From Lepus europaeus (lineage: Eukaryota > Chordata > Mammalia > Lagomorpha > Leporidae): 64,000 nt of DNA. The stretch covers positions 65,371,266-65,435,265 of the forward strand of contig NC_084837.1 in NCBI RefSeq assembly GCF_033115175.1, in the 5' to 3' direction. This document shows positions 23,701-38,100 of this stretch, in pieces; position 1 is the stretch's first letter, and each line of letters begins with the position of its first letter. The notes beneath the pieces are model-generated. The model worked only from the letters and a program-made list of their open reading frames with translations. It made no database searches and was not told where the DNA came from. Both the position numbers and the translations under genes were made by a program.

Positions 23701-26093
23701 TACCTGTGTCACCTATTTTAGTAATAAAATAACCAGTAATAAGGTTGGGGATGGAGAATGACACCTTTATAGTGGTTTGAAAATACCTTTGCCACCTAGA
23801 ACTTGGCAACCTTAAGGAAAAGATAGGCCGGCACCGCGGCTCACTAGGCTAATCTTCCGTCTGTGGCACCAGCACCCCAGTTTCTAGTCCCGGGTGGGGA
23901 GCCGGTTCTGTCCCAGTTGCTCCTCTTCCAGTCTAGCTCTCTGCTGTGGCCCGGGAAGGCAGTGGAAGATGGCCCAAGTGCTTGGACCCTGCACCCCATG
24001 GGAGACCAGGAGGAAGCACCTGGCTCCTAGCTTCAGATTGGTGCAGCGCACTGGCCATAGAGGCTATTTGGGGGGTGAACCAACAGAAGGAAGACCTTTC
24101 TCTCTGTCTGTCTGTCTCTCTCTCTCTCTCACTGTCTAACTACTCTGCCTGTCAAAAAAAAAAAAAAAAAAAAGGAAAAGATAAATATTGTGAAGCAGCT
24201 GAGATGAGGAACAGTGCCTCAGTGTTTCTGCCCGTACCCTCCTCTGCAGGTGTCACAGGACTTCCCATTTCTCCACCCCAGTGAGACGAGCGTCCTGAAT
24301 CGACTCTGCCGGCTTGGCACAGACTATATTCGCTTCACGGAGTTCATTGAACAGTACACCGGCCATGTGCAGCAGCAGGTAGGTTCCTGTTCTCTGGAAA
24401 ATGGATGAGAGTACTTCAAAAAGTTCGTGGAAAATGCACATTATGAGAAAGTTTCATGGATGCACCAAAATGAACTTACCTTGTAATGCCATTCATTTCC
24501 CACAGATTGTTCAGAATTACGTATTTTTTAAAAAGATTTACTGGAGCTGGCGCTATGGTGTAGTGGGTTAAAGCCTCGGCCTGAAGTGCCAGCATCCCAT
24601 TTGGGTGCTGTTCTAGTCCTGGCTGCTCTACTTCCGATCCAGCTCTGCTATGGCCTGGGATAGCAGTAGAAGATGGCCCAAGTGTTTGGGCCCCTGTACC
24701 CACATTGGAGACCTGGAAGAAGCTCCTGGCTCATGACTTCGGATTGGCACAGCTCTAGCCGTTGCAGCCATTTGGGGAGTGAACCAGCGGATGGAAGACC
24801 TCTCTCTCTGTCTACCTCTCTCTCTAACTTTGTCTTTCAAGTAAATAAATAAATAAAAAGATGTATTTATTTTACTAGAGAGGCAGAGGCAGAGAGAGAT
24901 CTTCCATCTGCTGATTCATTCATTCCCCTAAATGGCTGCAACAGCCAGACCTGGGCCAGTTCGAAGCCAGGAGCTTCCTCTAGGTCTCCCATATGGGTGC
25001 AAGGGCCCAAGGACTTGGACTGCCTTCTCCTGCTTTCTCAGGCACATTAGCAAGCAGCTGGATTGGAAGTAGAGCAGCCAGGACTTGAACTGGCATCCAT
25101 ATGGGATGCTGGCACTGCAGGCAGCAGCTACGCCACAGCACTCACCCCTATTTATTTATTTATGTATTTATTGAGAGGCTAATAGAGCACTCCTTTCTGC
25201 TGGTTGACTCTCCAAATGCCTACAGTGGATAGGGCTGGACTGGGGCCCAAGCCAGGAGCTGGGAACTCAATCCAGGTGTCCCATGTGGATCACAGGGACC
25301 CAGTTATTAGAGCCATCACTACTGCCTCCCATGGTCTGCACCAGCAGGAAGCTGGAATCAGGAGCAGAGCTAGGACTTGACCCCAGGCACTCCAATGTGG
25401 GATGTGGATGTCTTGTTTTTTAGGATTTATTTGCTTATTTGAAAGCCAAAGTTACAGAGATAGAGGGAAAGGCAGAGATCTGATGTCTCACTGCCCAGAC
25501 GGCCGTGATTGCCAGGGCTGGGCCAGGTTTAAGTCAGAAGCTTCATCTGGGTCTCCCCCATGGTGGCAGGAGCCCAAACAAGGGGGTCATCTTCTGCTAA
25601 TTTCCCAGGCCATTAGTAGGAGCTGGATCAGAAGTGGAACAGCTGGGAAACCAACCAGCGCCCATATGGGACGCCAGCATCACAGATGCAGCTGTGCTCA
25701 CTACGCCGCAGTACTGGTCCATAGTTGCAGTTGTCTTAACCCTTGTTGTGACTGTTAGGCCAGAAATGTGTCCCTCCATGAACTTCTTTGAAGTGTGCTT
25801 GTACACCTCTAGAGGGCATGAGCTGTGTCAAATTTTCAGTGAATTCCCTGGTAATTCATATGAAATAAGTTATGCATTTTGTGTCACTGGAAATATTCAA
25901 GTGATGGCAAGAGTCTAATTTTTTTAAATTTGTATTTTCATTTTATCTGAAAGAGACACAGAGAAAGATCTTCCATCTACTGGTTCACTCCCCAGATGCC
26001 TGCAATAGCCAAGGCTGGACCAGGTCAAAGCCAATAGCCCAGAACTCAGTCTGAGACTCCCATGTAAGGGATAGTACTTGAGTCACCTGCTGC

Positions 26094-26125
<32 letters not shown>

Positions 26126-26157
26126 ATTTGAAAGTCAGAGTTACACAGAGAGAAGAG

Positions 26158-26194
<37 letters not shown>

Positions 26195-29100
26195 TCTTCC
26201 ATCCAATGGTTCACTCCCCAATTGGCCGCAGTGGCTGGAGCTGTGCCAATCTGGAGCCAGGATCTTCTTCCGGGTCTCCCATGTGGGTGCAGGGGCCCAG
26301 GGACTTGGGCCATCTCGTACTGCTTTCCCAGGCCATAGCAAAGAGCTGGATGGGAAATGGAGTAGCTGGGTCTCGAACCGGCGCCAATATGGGATGCTGG
26401 CGCTTCAGGCAAGGGCATTAACCCACTGCACCACAGCGCTGGCCCACCTGCTGCTTTCTAAAATGTTCATTAATATGAAGCTGGAATTAGAGACTTAGCC
26501 AGAACTTGAACCCAGGCACTCTGATGTGGGATGTGAGCGTTCCAAGCAGTATCTTAACCAGTGTACCAAATGCTTGCCCTCTGTAATTACTTTTTATATG
26601 TAATACTTTAAAAGGGCATGTCCCCTATTCATATAACTGTGGATTTTTTTCTCACATGTGAATTCCTGCTTCCCCCAGTTCTAAAGATACCTATAGTACC
26701 TCTCTCTCTCTTTTTTTTTTTTTTTTAAGTTAAAAAAATACTCATTTTCTCTTTGATTTGATGATAAATTAAGGCATTCATTTCTCTGGCTGGTTGTAGC
26801 CCGTCTGTTCTGTCTGTTTCCCCTCCGTGTCACACAGTTTCTGAAGCTGTAAACGTTTATCTTCAGGAACTCCTAGTATCCCTTGCTTCAGAGTGCTTAC
26901 TAACTCCTCACCCCAGGCTTCCTGCCACGTCTGTGGCTTAATTCTGCTGTTCTATCTATGACCACCAGAGCCTCTTCTCCCAAACCAGGTCATAGCCAGA
27001 GATACTAGTCGTCAGAGCCTCAAGTCCGCTGTTAACCACGTTACCCATACACAGCTACGTAAGAAGCTCCCACAGAAGCTTTCAGATATCCTGAAAGACG
27101 AGCTGTTGTGTAAAACCTCTTGCTGAGAGTCTCTTAGCTCCCCATGCTGCTGTCAGATTCAAGTTCTTGATGGATTCCCAAGCCACGCCTAGAAGGGGCA
27201 TTAGAAGAATTGAGATCATTTTATTTGTTGAGTAAATAAGTAAAGGTTCCTCTGAGGGACTGTGCAGGAAGCTGAGCTATAGAGACGAGTGAAGTGTGGT
27301 TCATGCCTTCTGGAAGCTCTCGGTCTAGTGAGGGGCACATTTGAATAGAGGAACAACGCAAGCCCTAAGTGGAGCTGTTATGTAGGACAGCAAGGTGGAA
27401 CTGTTCCCTTGGGAGAGTCAGAAGGGACTTTGTAGAGAAGCTGTGCTTGAGCTGGGTCCTTTGTTTGTTGCAAAGATGCGGTGCAGAGTTATAAGAACAC
27501 AAGTCTAAATTCACAGGGGTTAGAGACAGAAGCAAGATGCATCTAATGAACTATGTGTATTCCAAAAGCAGTGAAAGATAATTTTTGAGAAATGAGTAAG
27601 GGCCAAAATGAGAAAGTCGTTATATGCCATGTCAAGGAGTAGAGATAGTTTTCTGGGGTGACAGGCATTAAAAGGTTTTTAGCTGAGAGTGTGAGGTTGG
27701 ATTGGAGTTGTAGAAAAACCTCCACTGACATTAGAAAGTATCGCTTGGATGTTTTTAACAACATTTGGGTCTGCTTGGTAAATTAAAATACTATCACATT
27801 GGAAAACATCAGAGCTTGAAATCTTCCGTCAAATTTTCATCTCATTAAAGCACTGCTTTGATATGGAATTATCTAAGCAGAAATAGTACCACTAATAAAA
27901 AATAATGTCTTTATCAGGTTTCAGGACCTGAGCTGAAAAGTCAACTTCCTTGTGTTTGATTTCAGGATCACCACCCATCTCAACAAGGCCAAGGTGGGTT
28001 ACATGGGATCTACCTGAGGGCCTTCTGCACAGGGCTGGATTCGGTTTTGCAGCCTTATCGCCAAGCACTGCTTGATTTGGAACAAGAGGTGAGAAAGAGG
28101 AGATACAGGAAACAGTACCTCTGGGGCAACAAATTAAGGCCAGTTCTTGAATGTGAAATGCCCTCTGATGAGTTCAGGTAGTTAAAAATGTGCAATTCTG
28201 TAAGGTATTCTTCTCTCTCTGATTGTAGCCGAAGCCATGATCAAAATGGTTTACAGATTGTACCCAAGGCTCCTGAATGAGTTTATAGGGGTCCTGGCTT
28301 TGGTTTCTTTATCACCGACAAGTAAGAATTAATAATCTATAAATTACCAATTCTCTGTAGCTTAAAACTAATAATAAACCCATTCTCAGGTTCTCTCCTA
28401 GCTGCATAGATCAAGTTGATTTATTTTGTGTGTCACCCTAATTACATGTTTCTTATTGCAGTTCCTGGCCGACCCTCATCTTTCCATATCACATGTCAAT
28501 TATTCCTTGGATCAGGTATGCTGCCCAAATAATGCCCAAAAGGTCTTGGAATCTGTTGATACTTCTAGAATAACCTAACTTATAACTGTTAAAGGACTTT
28601 TTTCCTTCTGGATTCAGAGTCCAACATTTTATATTTTGTGCATTTTATATGCTTTACTAGATCAGAATTATTCAAACAATTCCAAATTTAGTTGACACTT
28701 AACGTCATGTGTAAATGCTCCACACTGACATCAGTATTGGTAGTGATGCCGGTCTCAGAGAGAGAAACTGCTTCCATCTGCCATCTAGTTCCTGTTCGCA
28801 GCCAAACCCCACGTCCACTTGCCTTAGATACTGGACCTTGACTGTGGTATTGGTGAGTTGATTTTTCCCCTTGCATTCGATTACACACCCTCCTCATTCT
28901 CTGTTTTGCAGTTCCAGCTCCTATTCCCCTCTGTGATGGTTGTAGTAGAGCAGATTAAAAGTCAAAAGGTGAGAATTTCCTCTTACTTTCGTAAGCACTG
29001 AGGAGTTGTCAGTAAAATTAATTTTGCTTAAATTCTTTTCAGAGAACCCTAGTTCTCAGTGGTTTTTACGTGTTAGTTCATTCATCTGAGATCTGCTTAC

Positions 29101-32100
29101 AGATCATGCAGAGTGTCAGAAATATAAAAATAGCATATGACCCTGTTCTTAAGAAGTTCCTAGTTGAGAAGGCAGAGTGAGTGTTAATAGGTGCACCCAA
29201 AGATGTTGTTGGATAAGGAAAAAATGTTAGGAATATTTGGAGATGAGAACAAAGGGTTTTACAGAGGGTTTAGAAGTGTTGAGTAGGGACAGGCTTTGTG
29301 GCTTAGTGGGTAAAGCTGCTATCTGCAATACTGGCATCCCATATGGGTGCTGGTTCCAGTCCTGGCTGCTCCACTTCCAACCCAGCTCCCTACTAATGAG
29401 CCTGGGAAAAGAACAGAAGGTGGCCCAAGTACTTGAGTACCTGCATCCACATGGGAGACCCACATGAAGCTCCTGGCTCCTCTCTTCATCCAGACCCAGC
29501 CCTGGCTGTTGCAGCCGTTTAGAGAGTGAACCAGAAGATGGAAGTCTTCTCTCTGTAACTCTGCCTTTCAAATAAATAAAATCTTTAAGAATAAATAAGT
29601 ATATGGAGCTGGCACTGTGGCATGGTGGATAAAGTCACTGCCTGCAGCACCAGAATCCATATGGGCTCCAGTTCGAGTCCCAGCTGCTCCACTTTTGATC
29701 CAACTCCCTGCTAATATCCTAGGAAAGCAGCAGAGAATGGCCCAAGTGCTTGGGCCTCTGCCACCCGTGTGGGAGACCCAGCGGAAACTCCTGGCTTTGG
29801 TCTGGCCCACGTGCTGACTGTTGTGGCCATCTGGGGAGTGAAACAGCAAATAGAAGATCTTTTTCACTGTCTCCCCCTCTCTCTTTTTTTGTTTTTTTTG
29901 TTTTTAAGATTTATTTATTTATTTGAAAAGCAGAGGCAGAGAGAAGGATCTTTTTTAAGTTTTTTTAATTATTATTATTTTGAAAGGCAGAGTTACACAG
30001 AGAGTGGAGAGGCAGAGAAAGAGAGGGAGAGGTCTTCCATACGATGGTTCACTCCCCAGTGACTGCGACAACCAGAGCTGTGCCGATCTGAAGCCAGGAG
30101 CTTCTTCCAGGTCACCCATGCGGGGGCAGGTTCCCGAGAACTTAGGCCATCTTCTGTTGCTTTCCCAAACCATAGCAGAGAGCTGGATGAGAAAGTGAGC
30201 AGATGGGACTCGAACTGGCGCCCATATGGGATGCCAGCACTGCAGGTGGCGGCTTTACCCGCTATGCCACAGTGCTGGCCCTCCCCTCTCTTTCTATAAC
30301 TCTGACTTTCAAAAAAAAAAAAATCATAAAAAAAGTGTAGGGTATGGATCATGAGAAGCAGAATGTTAATTCTTAGAAAGTAATAGGTTTATATGGTTCA
30401 TGGTAGTTTTCTGCGAATAATGACATCACTGGGTGAAACCCAGATGTTTATTGGTTAAATATGGCTATTTTTTAAAAAAGATTTATTTTATTTATTTGAA
30501 AGGCAGAGTTACAGAGAGTGAGGGAGAGACAGAAATCTTCCACTTGCTGGTTCACTCCCCCAAATGGCTGTAATGTCAGGGCTGGGCCAGGCTGAAGCCA
30601 GGAGCCAGGAGCTTCTTCTGGGTCTCCCACATGGGATTAGGGGCCCAACCACTTGGGCCATCCTCCGCTGCTTTCCTAGGCACATTGGCAGGAGGCTGGA
30701 TTGGAAATGGAGCAGCCAGGACTTGAACTGTCACCCATATGGGATGCGGACATCAAAGGCAGCAGCTTTACTGCTATGCCACAACACCAGCCTCCCCTCC
30801 CCCCCCCCACTTTTTTTTTTTAAGTAAATATTCCTATTTTTAAAAGGATTTATTTATTTGAAAGACAGAGTGTGGCCGGCACCGCGGCTCAATAGGCTAA
30901 TCCTCCACCTGCAGCGCCGACACACCGGGTTCTAGTCCCGGTCTGGGTGCTGGATTCTGTCCTGGTTGCCCCTCTTCCAGGCCAGCTCTCTGCTGTGGCC
31001 AGGAGTGCAGTGGAGGATGGCCCCCATGGGAGACCAGGAGAAGCACCTGGCTCCTGGCTTTGGATCAGTGCGGTGTGCCGGCCGCAGCGCACCAGCCGCG
31101 GCGGCCATTGGAGGGTGAACTAACGGCAAAGGAAGACCTTTCTCTCTGTCTCTCTCTCACTGTCCACTCTGCCTGTCAAAAAAAAAAAAAAAAAAGAGTG
31201 ACAGGGAGACACAGAGAGATCTTCTTTATAGTTTACTCCCCAAATGGCTACAACAGCTAGGGCTGTGCCAAGCTGAAGCCAGGAGATCCATTCTAGTCTC
31301 CTTTGTGGGTGCCAGTGATGCAAGCACTTGGGCCTTGGACCATCATCCATTTCCTTCCCAGACACATTAGCAGGAAGCTGGATCTGAAGCAGTGCAGCTG
31401 GCACTTTGATATATAGGATGCAGGCATTTCCCACAATGCCTTCCACAAATGCACCTTTTTTTTTTTTTTTTTAAGATTTATTTATTTATTTGAAAGAGTT
31501 ACATAGAGAGAGAAGGCGAGGCAGAGGGGGAGAGAGAGAGAGAGGTCTTCTATCCGCTGGTTCACTTCACAGCTGGCCGCAACGGCCAGAGCTGCACCAA
31601 TCCAAAGCCAGGAACCACGAGCTGCTTCCAGGTTTCCCACATGGGGGCAGAGTCCCAAGGACTTTTTTGGGCCATCTTCTACTGCTTTCCCAGGCCATGA
31701 CAGAAAGATGGATCAGAAGTGGAGCAGCTGGGACTCGAACCAGCACCCATATGAGCTGCCGACACTGTAGGCTGTGGCTTTACCCACTATGCCACAGCAC
31801 CAGTATGTCTGTTCTTGTAACACGTTTTATCATAGTCATTGAAAAGTTACTCAGGATCAGGAAAATATCTTTTCTGGATTGAGTTAACAGGAATAAATCC
31901 TTCACGATTTAGCATTAGAAGAAGGCTCTGCTCTCCTATTGAATTTACTGAATGGACCAATGTATTAAACATGTTTAATTCAGTTCTGCATGGTTTTAGG
32001 CTCTTAGATTTGTGCTTTGCTTTTTGGGATGTTCACATTGATGAATATAATTACTTAATCAGTTAACTTGCCACATTGCTGCTTTATTTTTCTGCTGTAT

Positions 32101-35100
32101 ATGTATAGGTTTATTCATCCTATGCCAGCAGAACCAGCAGGGAGGTGCTTTTTGACCCTTCGAAGCTGATTGCCCTCATCAAAGACAACATCCAGGCACT
32201 GCGTGTGGTGCTTTATGTATATTATCACACTGAGTCCTTTAAAAGGTTCAGTAGGTTGAGGATACCGAGGGTCAGCCGTGAAGGTACAAGGTAGAGTAGG
32301 GATCTCTGTCAATCGTGGCATAAGGTTGCACGTCCCCATTTGACTTTTTACATCCATTGACTGCAGAGAAGGAGAGGGGAAACTGAATAGAGGAATTGCG
32401 GTAGGTGAGTGTTCTATTCTGGCAGAATAGAGGTAGAGAAACTAGCTTGCTAATGCTCCCCAGAGTTAAAAAACAAGGGGCAAAAGTATGGGCTGAAGAT
32501 GATAATGAGGACTGATTGTAAACAGCCACACAGGTATGCTTTGGGTCATGTAAATATTACAAAACTGGATTATGGTGATGGTTGCACAAAGCTGTAAATT
32601 TATTATGGTTAAGATACTATGCTTAAAATGGGTGAGTTTTTAAATATGTAAATTATGCCTCAAAGTGGTAAAAATATAAATAAATAAAGGAACCTGAAGG
32701 ACACAGGCCTCAGAATTGGAATATCAGTATATTCCATGTAAGCAGTCTGAATAAGGCCTTAGCTGGAAATGGGAGCTTTGGTATTCAGCCCAAATGATTC
32801 TGGTTTCCTTAGTGCATTGTTTCTCTTTTTTTTTTTTTTTTTTTGACAGGCAGAGTGGATAGTGAGAGAGAGAGACAGAGAAAGGTCTTCCTTTTTGCCA
32901 TTGGTTCACCCTCCAATGGCCGCTGTGGCCAGCACATCGCGCTGATCCGAAGCCAGGAGCCAGGTGCTTCTCCTGGTCTCCCATGCGGGTTCAGGGCCCA
33001 AGGACTTGGGCCATCCTCCACTGCCTTCCCGGGCCACAGCAGAGAGCTGGCCTGGAAGAGGGGCAGCCGGGATAGAATCCGGCGCCCCAACCGGGACTAG
33101 AACCCGGTGTGCCGGCGCCGCAAGGCGGAGGATTAGCCTGTTAAGCTATGGCGCCGGCCTATTGCATCGTTTCTCAAGTTTCACTGCACTAGAATCTTCT
33201 GGAGGGTTTGTTCAGACGTATTGCTGGCCCCATTAAAGACTTTGCATTTCTAACAAGTCCCCTCATGAACAGATGATACTGAGTGGAGGAAGGGGGTCCG
33301 TCTTTTTGGAAACCACTGCAGATAACTGGTGTGAGGAAGTCTATCCCCATTCTTGTGGGGTTGTGCACTACTGAGTGAATAAGGAATATGAGTTTGTATT
33401 GCATGAACTGTTAAAACGGAATCCAGTTTGACAAGGCGTATTTTGCAGATTCATGGTTGTCAGATCCTGGAAACAGTCTACAAACACAGCTGTGGAGGGC
33501 TGCCTCCTGTTCGAAGTGCACTAGTAAAGTAAGTCATGGCTTATTTGGTGGTGGGAGGTGGTCGAGTGACTTGATTTGTCGCATGTTTCATTTTCAGGTC
33601 ATTTCAGGTTTTGCTCAGGAAAGTTATGACCAGAGCAGAAAAAGCCCCATGAACAGAGGAGCCCCTGTAATCCTTAGGATACCTCAGACGTTGCAAAGAC
33701 AGGGTTATAAAGTATCAAGTATCAAAGCCAGGAATTTGCTGCCCAGATGACCTTGTGACAATCCTTTTTAATTTTGGATTCCATTATCCTTGCAGGGTTT
33801 CCATTACATGTGTCAGATATAGCTTATGTCTAGACATCTCTGTTACTTGAGTGAAATTTTCAAATCAAGATACTTAAAAATATTCATGCTTTGTAATCAT
33901 AATACTACTCTTAGGAATTTTATTCTAACAAAATTATTGAAAATTGGCACTGGGCCCCGAGGACCCATCAAGCATTTTCATAGTAATGTTTACTGTATCA
34001 GGAAATAGACCAGCAATGGAAGAAAAGCCAAATAAAGATATAGTGACTTTATAGACTATAAGGCTATTAAAATTATAAATACTGTAACACTTTACAAAAA
34101 GACTTTTTTGCATAGTATTAAAAAATGAGGGCTGATGTGGCACAGTGGATTAAACCAACATTTGTGACACCGGCATCTCATCTAGGAGTGCCAGTTCAAG
34201 TGCCAGCTACTCTGTTTCCAATCTAGCTACCTGCTAATGTACAGAAGATGACCCAAGTACAAGGGATATCTGGATGGAGTTCTTGGCTCCTGGCTTTTGC
34301 TTGACCCAACCCTGGCCATTGCAGGCATTTGGGGAGTGGACAAGCAAATGGAAGATGTCTCTCTGTGTGTCACTGTCTTTCAGATAAGTAAATAAATATT
34401 TTTAGAGATACCAAAAAATTATACAAAGTTGTATTTGTCTTACGGTTATGGGCACATACAAGTAAATGTACGATGTGCTCTAAAGCCACCCATCAGATCT
34501 TCCTGTTACCCTCATCCTCATTTTTAAGAAAGAGACCATGGCATTAACCACAAATTATAATAAATGTTCTCTGAGGCCCTTCACAGTTCTTTTTATTCTT
34601 TTTCCTTTTTTGAGAGACAGAAGACAAACAGAGTAAGTTCCCATCTGGTGGTTTACTCCTCAAATGCCTGAAATAGCTGAAGCTGCAGTCAAGGTCTCTC
34701 CCGTGGGTGGCAGTGACCCAGCCACTTGAGCCATCACCTGCTACCTCCCAGGGTCCGCACTGGCAGGAGTCTGGAGTTGGAAGCTGGAGCTGGGACTTGA
34801 ACCCAGATACTATGATATCAGATACAAGTGGCCCAAGGCCAAATGCATCCCTCCTTCACAACTCTTAAACTTCACTATTACTGCTATACAGGTAAACCCT
34901 CAGCAGAGCAAGGAACTTTCCAGTACGTGCTTTAGAGACTTAATTTTCTATTATTCCTTTAAAACATAAGATAATGTTTAGATATATAATAAATATATAT
35001 TTATAATTTTTTTTTGACAGGCAGAGTTAGAGAGACAGAGAGAAAGGTCTTCCTTCCGTTGGTTCACCCCCCAAATGGCCGCCACAGCTGGCATGCTGCA

Positions 35101-38100
35101 CCGATTCGAAACCAGGAGCCAGGTGCTTCCTCCTGGTCTCCCATGCGGGTGCAGGGCCCAAGCACTTGGGCCATCCTCCACTGCCTTCTTGGGCCACAGC
35201 GGAGAGCTGGACTGGAAGAGGAGCAACCGGGACTAGAACCGGTGCCTCAACCGGGACTAGAACCTGGGGTACCAGCACCTCAGACGGAGGATTAGCCAAG
35301 TGAGCTAATAAGCCAGTTAATGCTATATTAGCCAAAAAGAGACTATTAAATCCACTTAATTATTTTCAAGATCCATCAATTTTTTTTGAAAGTTTTTTAA
35401 ATTTATTTGAATGGTGGAGTTACACAGAGAGAAGACTTCCATCCACTGGTCCACTCCCCAAATGGCCACAATAGCCAGGGCTGGGCCAGGCCAAAGCCAG
35501 GAGCCACGAGCTTCCTCCGGGTCTCCCACATGGGTGCAGGGGCTCTAACACTTGGGCCATCCTCTGATGCCCTCCCGCATTAGCAGGGAGTTGGGCCGGA
35601 AGTGGGGCAGCTGAGACTCAAACCAGCACCCGTGTGGGAGGCTGGCACTGCAGGCAGCAGCCTGACCTGCTATGCCACAGCACTGGCCCCCAAGGACCCA
35701 TCAATTTTTAAACTTACTTTACACAGAAAGAAAGAAAAATAGTGTACTTCTCCTCAAAGAATTATCTGAACATTTACTGAAATTTCAAACTTTAATATGT
35801 GGACTGCCCGAATGGAAATTGAATTGCTTAGTCCATCCATAAACATTTAAATTAAAATAGCACAATTATTTTTAACTTAATTGGTTATTTCCCTTATGAC
35901 TCATCAAGCTCTCAGGCCTCTGTTTATCTGGTCGCAGTTGGAAGCATTTCCTCTGTGGCAGTGGTGGGGTTTAGTCTTTTGTAAATGGACTTTTAAGGCT
36001 CTTGCTTTCCTCTCCTCAGAATCCTGGCTGTGTGTCATGGGGTCATGTACAAACAACTCTCAGCCTGGATGTTACATGGACTCCTCCTAGACCAGTACGA
36101 AGAGTTCTTCATCAAACAGGGTCCATCTTCTGGTAACCTCAGTGCTCAGCCAGAGGAGGATGAGGAGGATCTAGGCATCGGGGGACTAACAGGAAAACAG
36201 CTGCGGGAACTCCAGGACTTGGTGAGAGTGCAGCAGAAGCCTAGCGTGCTCCTGCCAGGGGTCAGAGAAGTCGGTAGTCAGTGATCTTTTGCCTCCTCAG
36301 CTCATCCTGGCCTGGCAACCTTCCATCAGCTCTTGGAATGCAACATTGGACTTTATAGTACCTAATGTGAGACGACAGAATAGAAATGTTTGTCAGCTTC
36401 CTTCCATCTCCCTTTTTTCCGGGATGTGCAGTATGCCCATTAAGAGGTTAACACTATGTCTTGCCTTTGTGAACGATAGCTTCCCTGTAGCTTTTGAATA
36501 GTGTGGAGTTTTGATCAAACTTCTTAAAGTCCTCGTCGTTCATCCACCCATCTACACATTCACTCACTCCCCGTTACAGCATCTCATTGAATGCCTATAT
36601 GCGCCAGGCTCTGTTAGTAGTCGTGGTTTAGTGGAAGGTAACAGGAAGTAAACAGTTATTAGTGTTCTGAATGCTCTGAAAGAGTAAGTGCGAGTGTTCT
36701 TGGGACATGATTTGGGGATAGGATCTTAGAATAACTAGAGAAGGCTTTTTCAGTGGAATTTATGTCTAAATTGCAGAGTTTGGAAGAAGAGGCCAAGAAA
36801 TGTCCTGGCAGAGGGAAATGATGTACATAAAGGTACAGAGGTCCTAAGGACGTGGCTTATTTGGGGAACCATTAGTAATTCAATAGAAATGGTCAAGTAA
36901 AAGCTTGTAGTATTATGTGTACACTGAGGGATGAGGGAAGGAGAGAGACAAAGGAGGTGGCAAAAGGTGAGGCGATCAGGTTAGGCAGAGGCAAGATTGT
37001 AAAGGCCCCTGTCAACAATAGGAAGGAATTTAGACTCGAACCTGAAAAGAGCTTGGAGCCACTCCAGAATTTTAGGCAAGAGAGTAACACATTCAGACTT
37101 TATGACAGCTCGTGCCAGATGCTGTGTGGAGAATCATTTCTTTAAAATTAGGATTAGAGGTGTATCAACCAATAAAGAGAGTGTTGGGAATATTTAAGTG
37201 AAAGATAACAGTGCGCTAGACTAACGGAGGGAACTGTAACTGACTATGGAAAGAGAATGTGGAATCAGCAGTCCTCAGTGGTTTGTTGGAGATGAGTCTA
37301 GAAGGAAGTCACTGATACTAAAGTGTCTGCCTTCAGCAGCTAGGTGAGGTGAGGGGCTACGATACGGAATATGTATTGCTGGTGTTGAGGAAGGAAGATG
37401 GGTTCAGTGTGGGCTGTTGGGCTTGAGAACTTGCAGGAATGTCCAGGAGGCGGAGACTCAGTGGCAGCAGTGGCATCTGGGGTCCGTGAGTGGCTTCAGG
37501 AGGTTCTCTGAGATGTTTTACATGTGTACATTTGCTTTGAAAGTCCAGCGCTTTTATAAGTGCGCAGAAGCCGCTGATCTGAAAAGATTAAAGCTGTTAG
37601 GATGCTCCGCGAAGCCACAGAGATGAGTGGGTATCTAAGTAGAATGTGCAGGACAGGAGGAAGAAAGGGTCTAGGGAGCTCCAGCTTAGCAGATGTGTGT
37701 ATGAGGCCTGAAAAGAATAAAGACCAGCTTTCTCATGTACGAGTAAGGAAACTGCTGGACTGCGCAGGTTTTTACTCAGTAGTAAAGGCAGAATGAGGGT
37801 TACAATTCCACTGTTAAAAGAGCTGTTACTTCCGCTGTGCCGCCCTCCTGTCTGGAAATGGAATAAATCTTTCCCACACCAGCAATTTAAGATTTGTACA
37901 ACTTCAGGATTAAAATGCCCATTTCTAGAAAATAGAGGTCATGGGATGGCAGAGTTCCTAGATGTTTTCTTATTTCCCATTTCTTTGTCCTTCATCCCTG
38001 ATCCGGGTTCTTTCCTTGACCAGCGCCTGATTGAGGAAGAGAACATGCTGGCACCATCTCTAAAGCAGTTTTCCCTGCGGGTGGAGATTCTGCCATCCTA

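Noticed and set aside
37417-37796. Short ORFs of 64-69 codons as extra TUBGCP4 exons
   Set aside because: The joined 667-codon frame is complete without them, and they match no part of GCP4.
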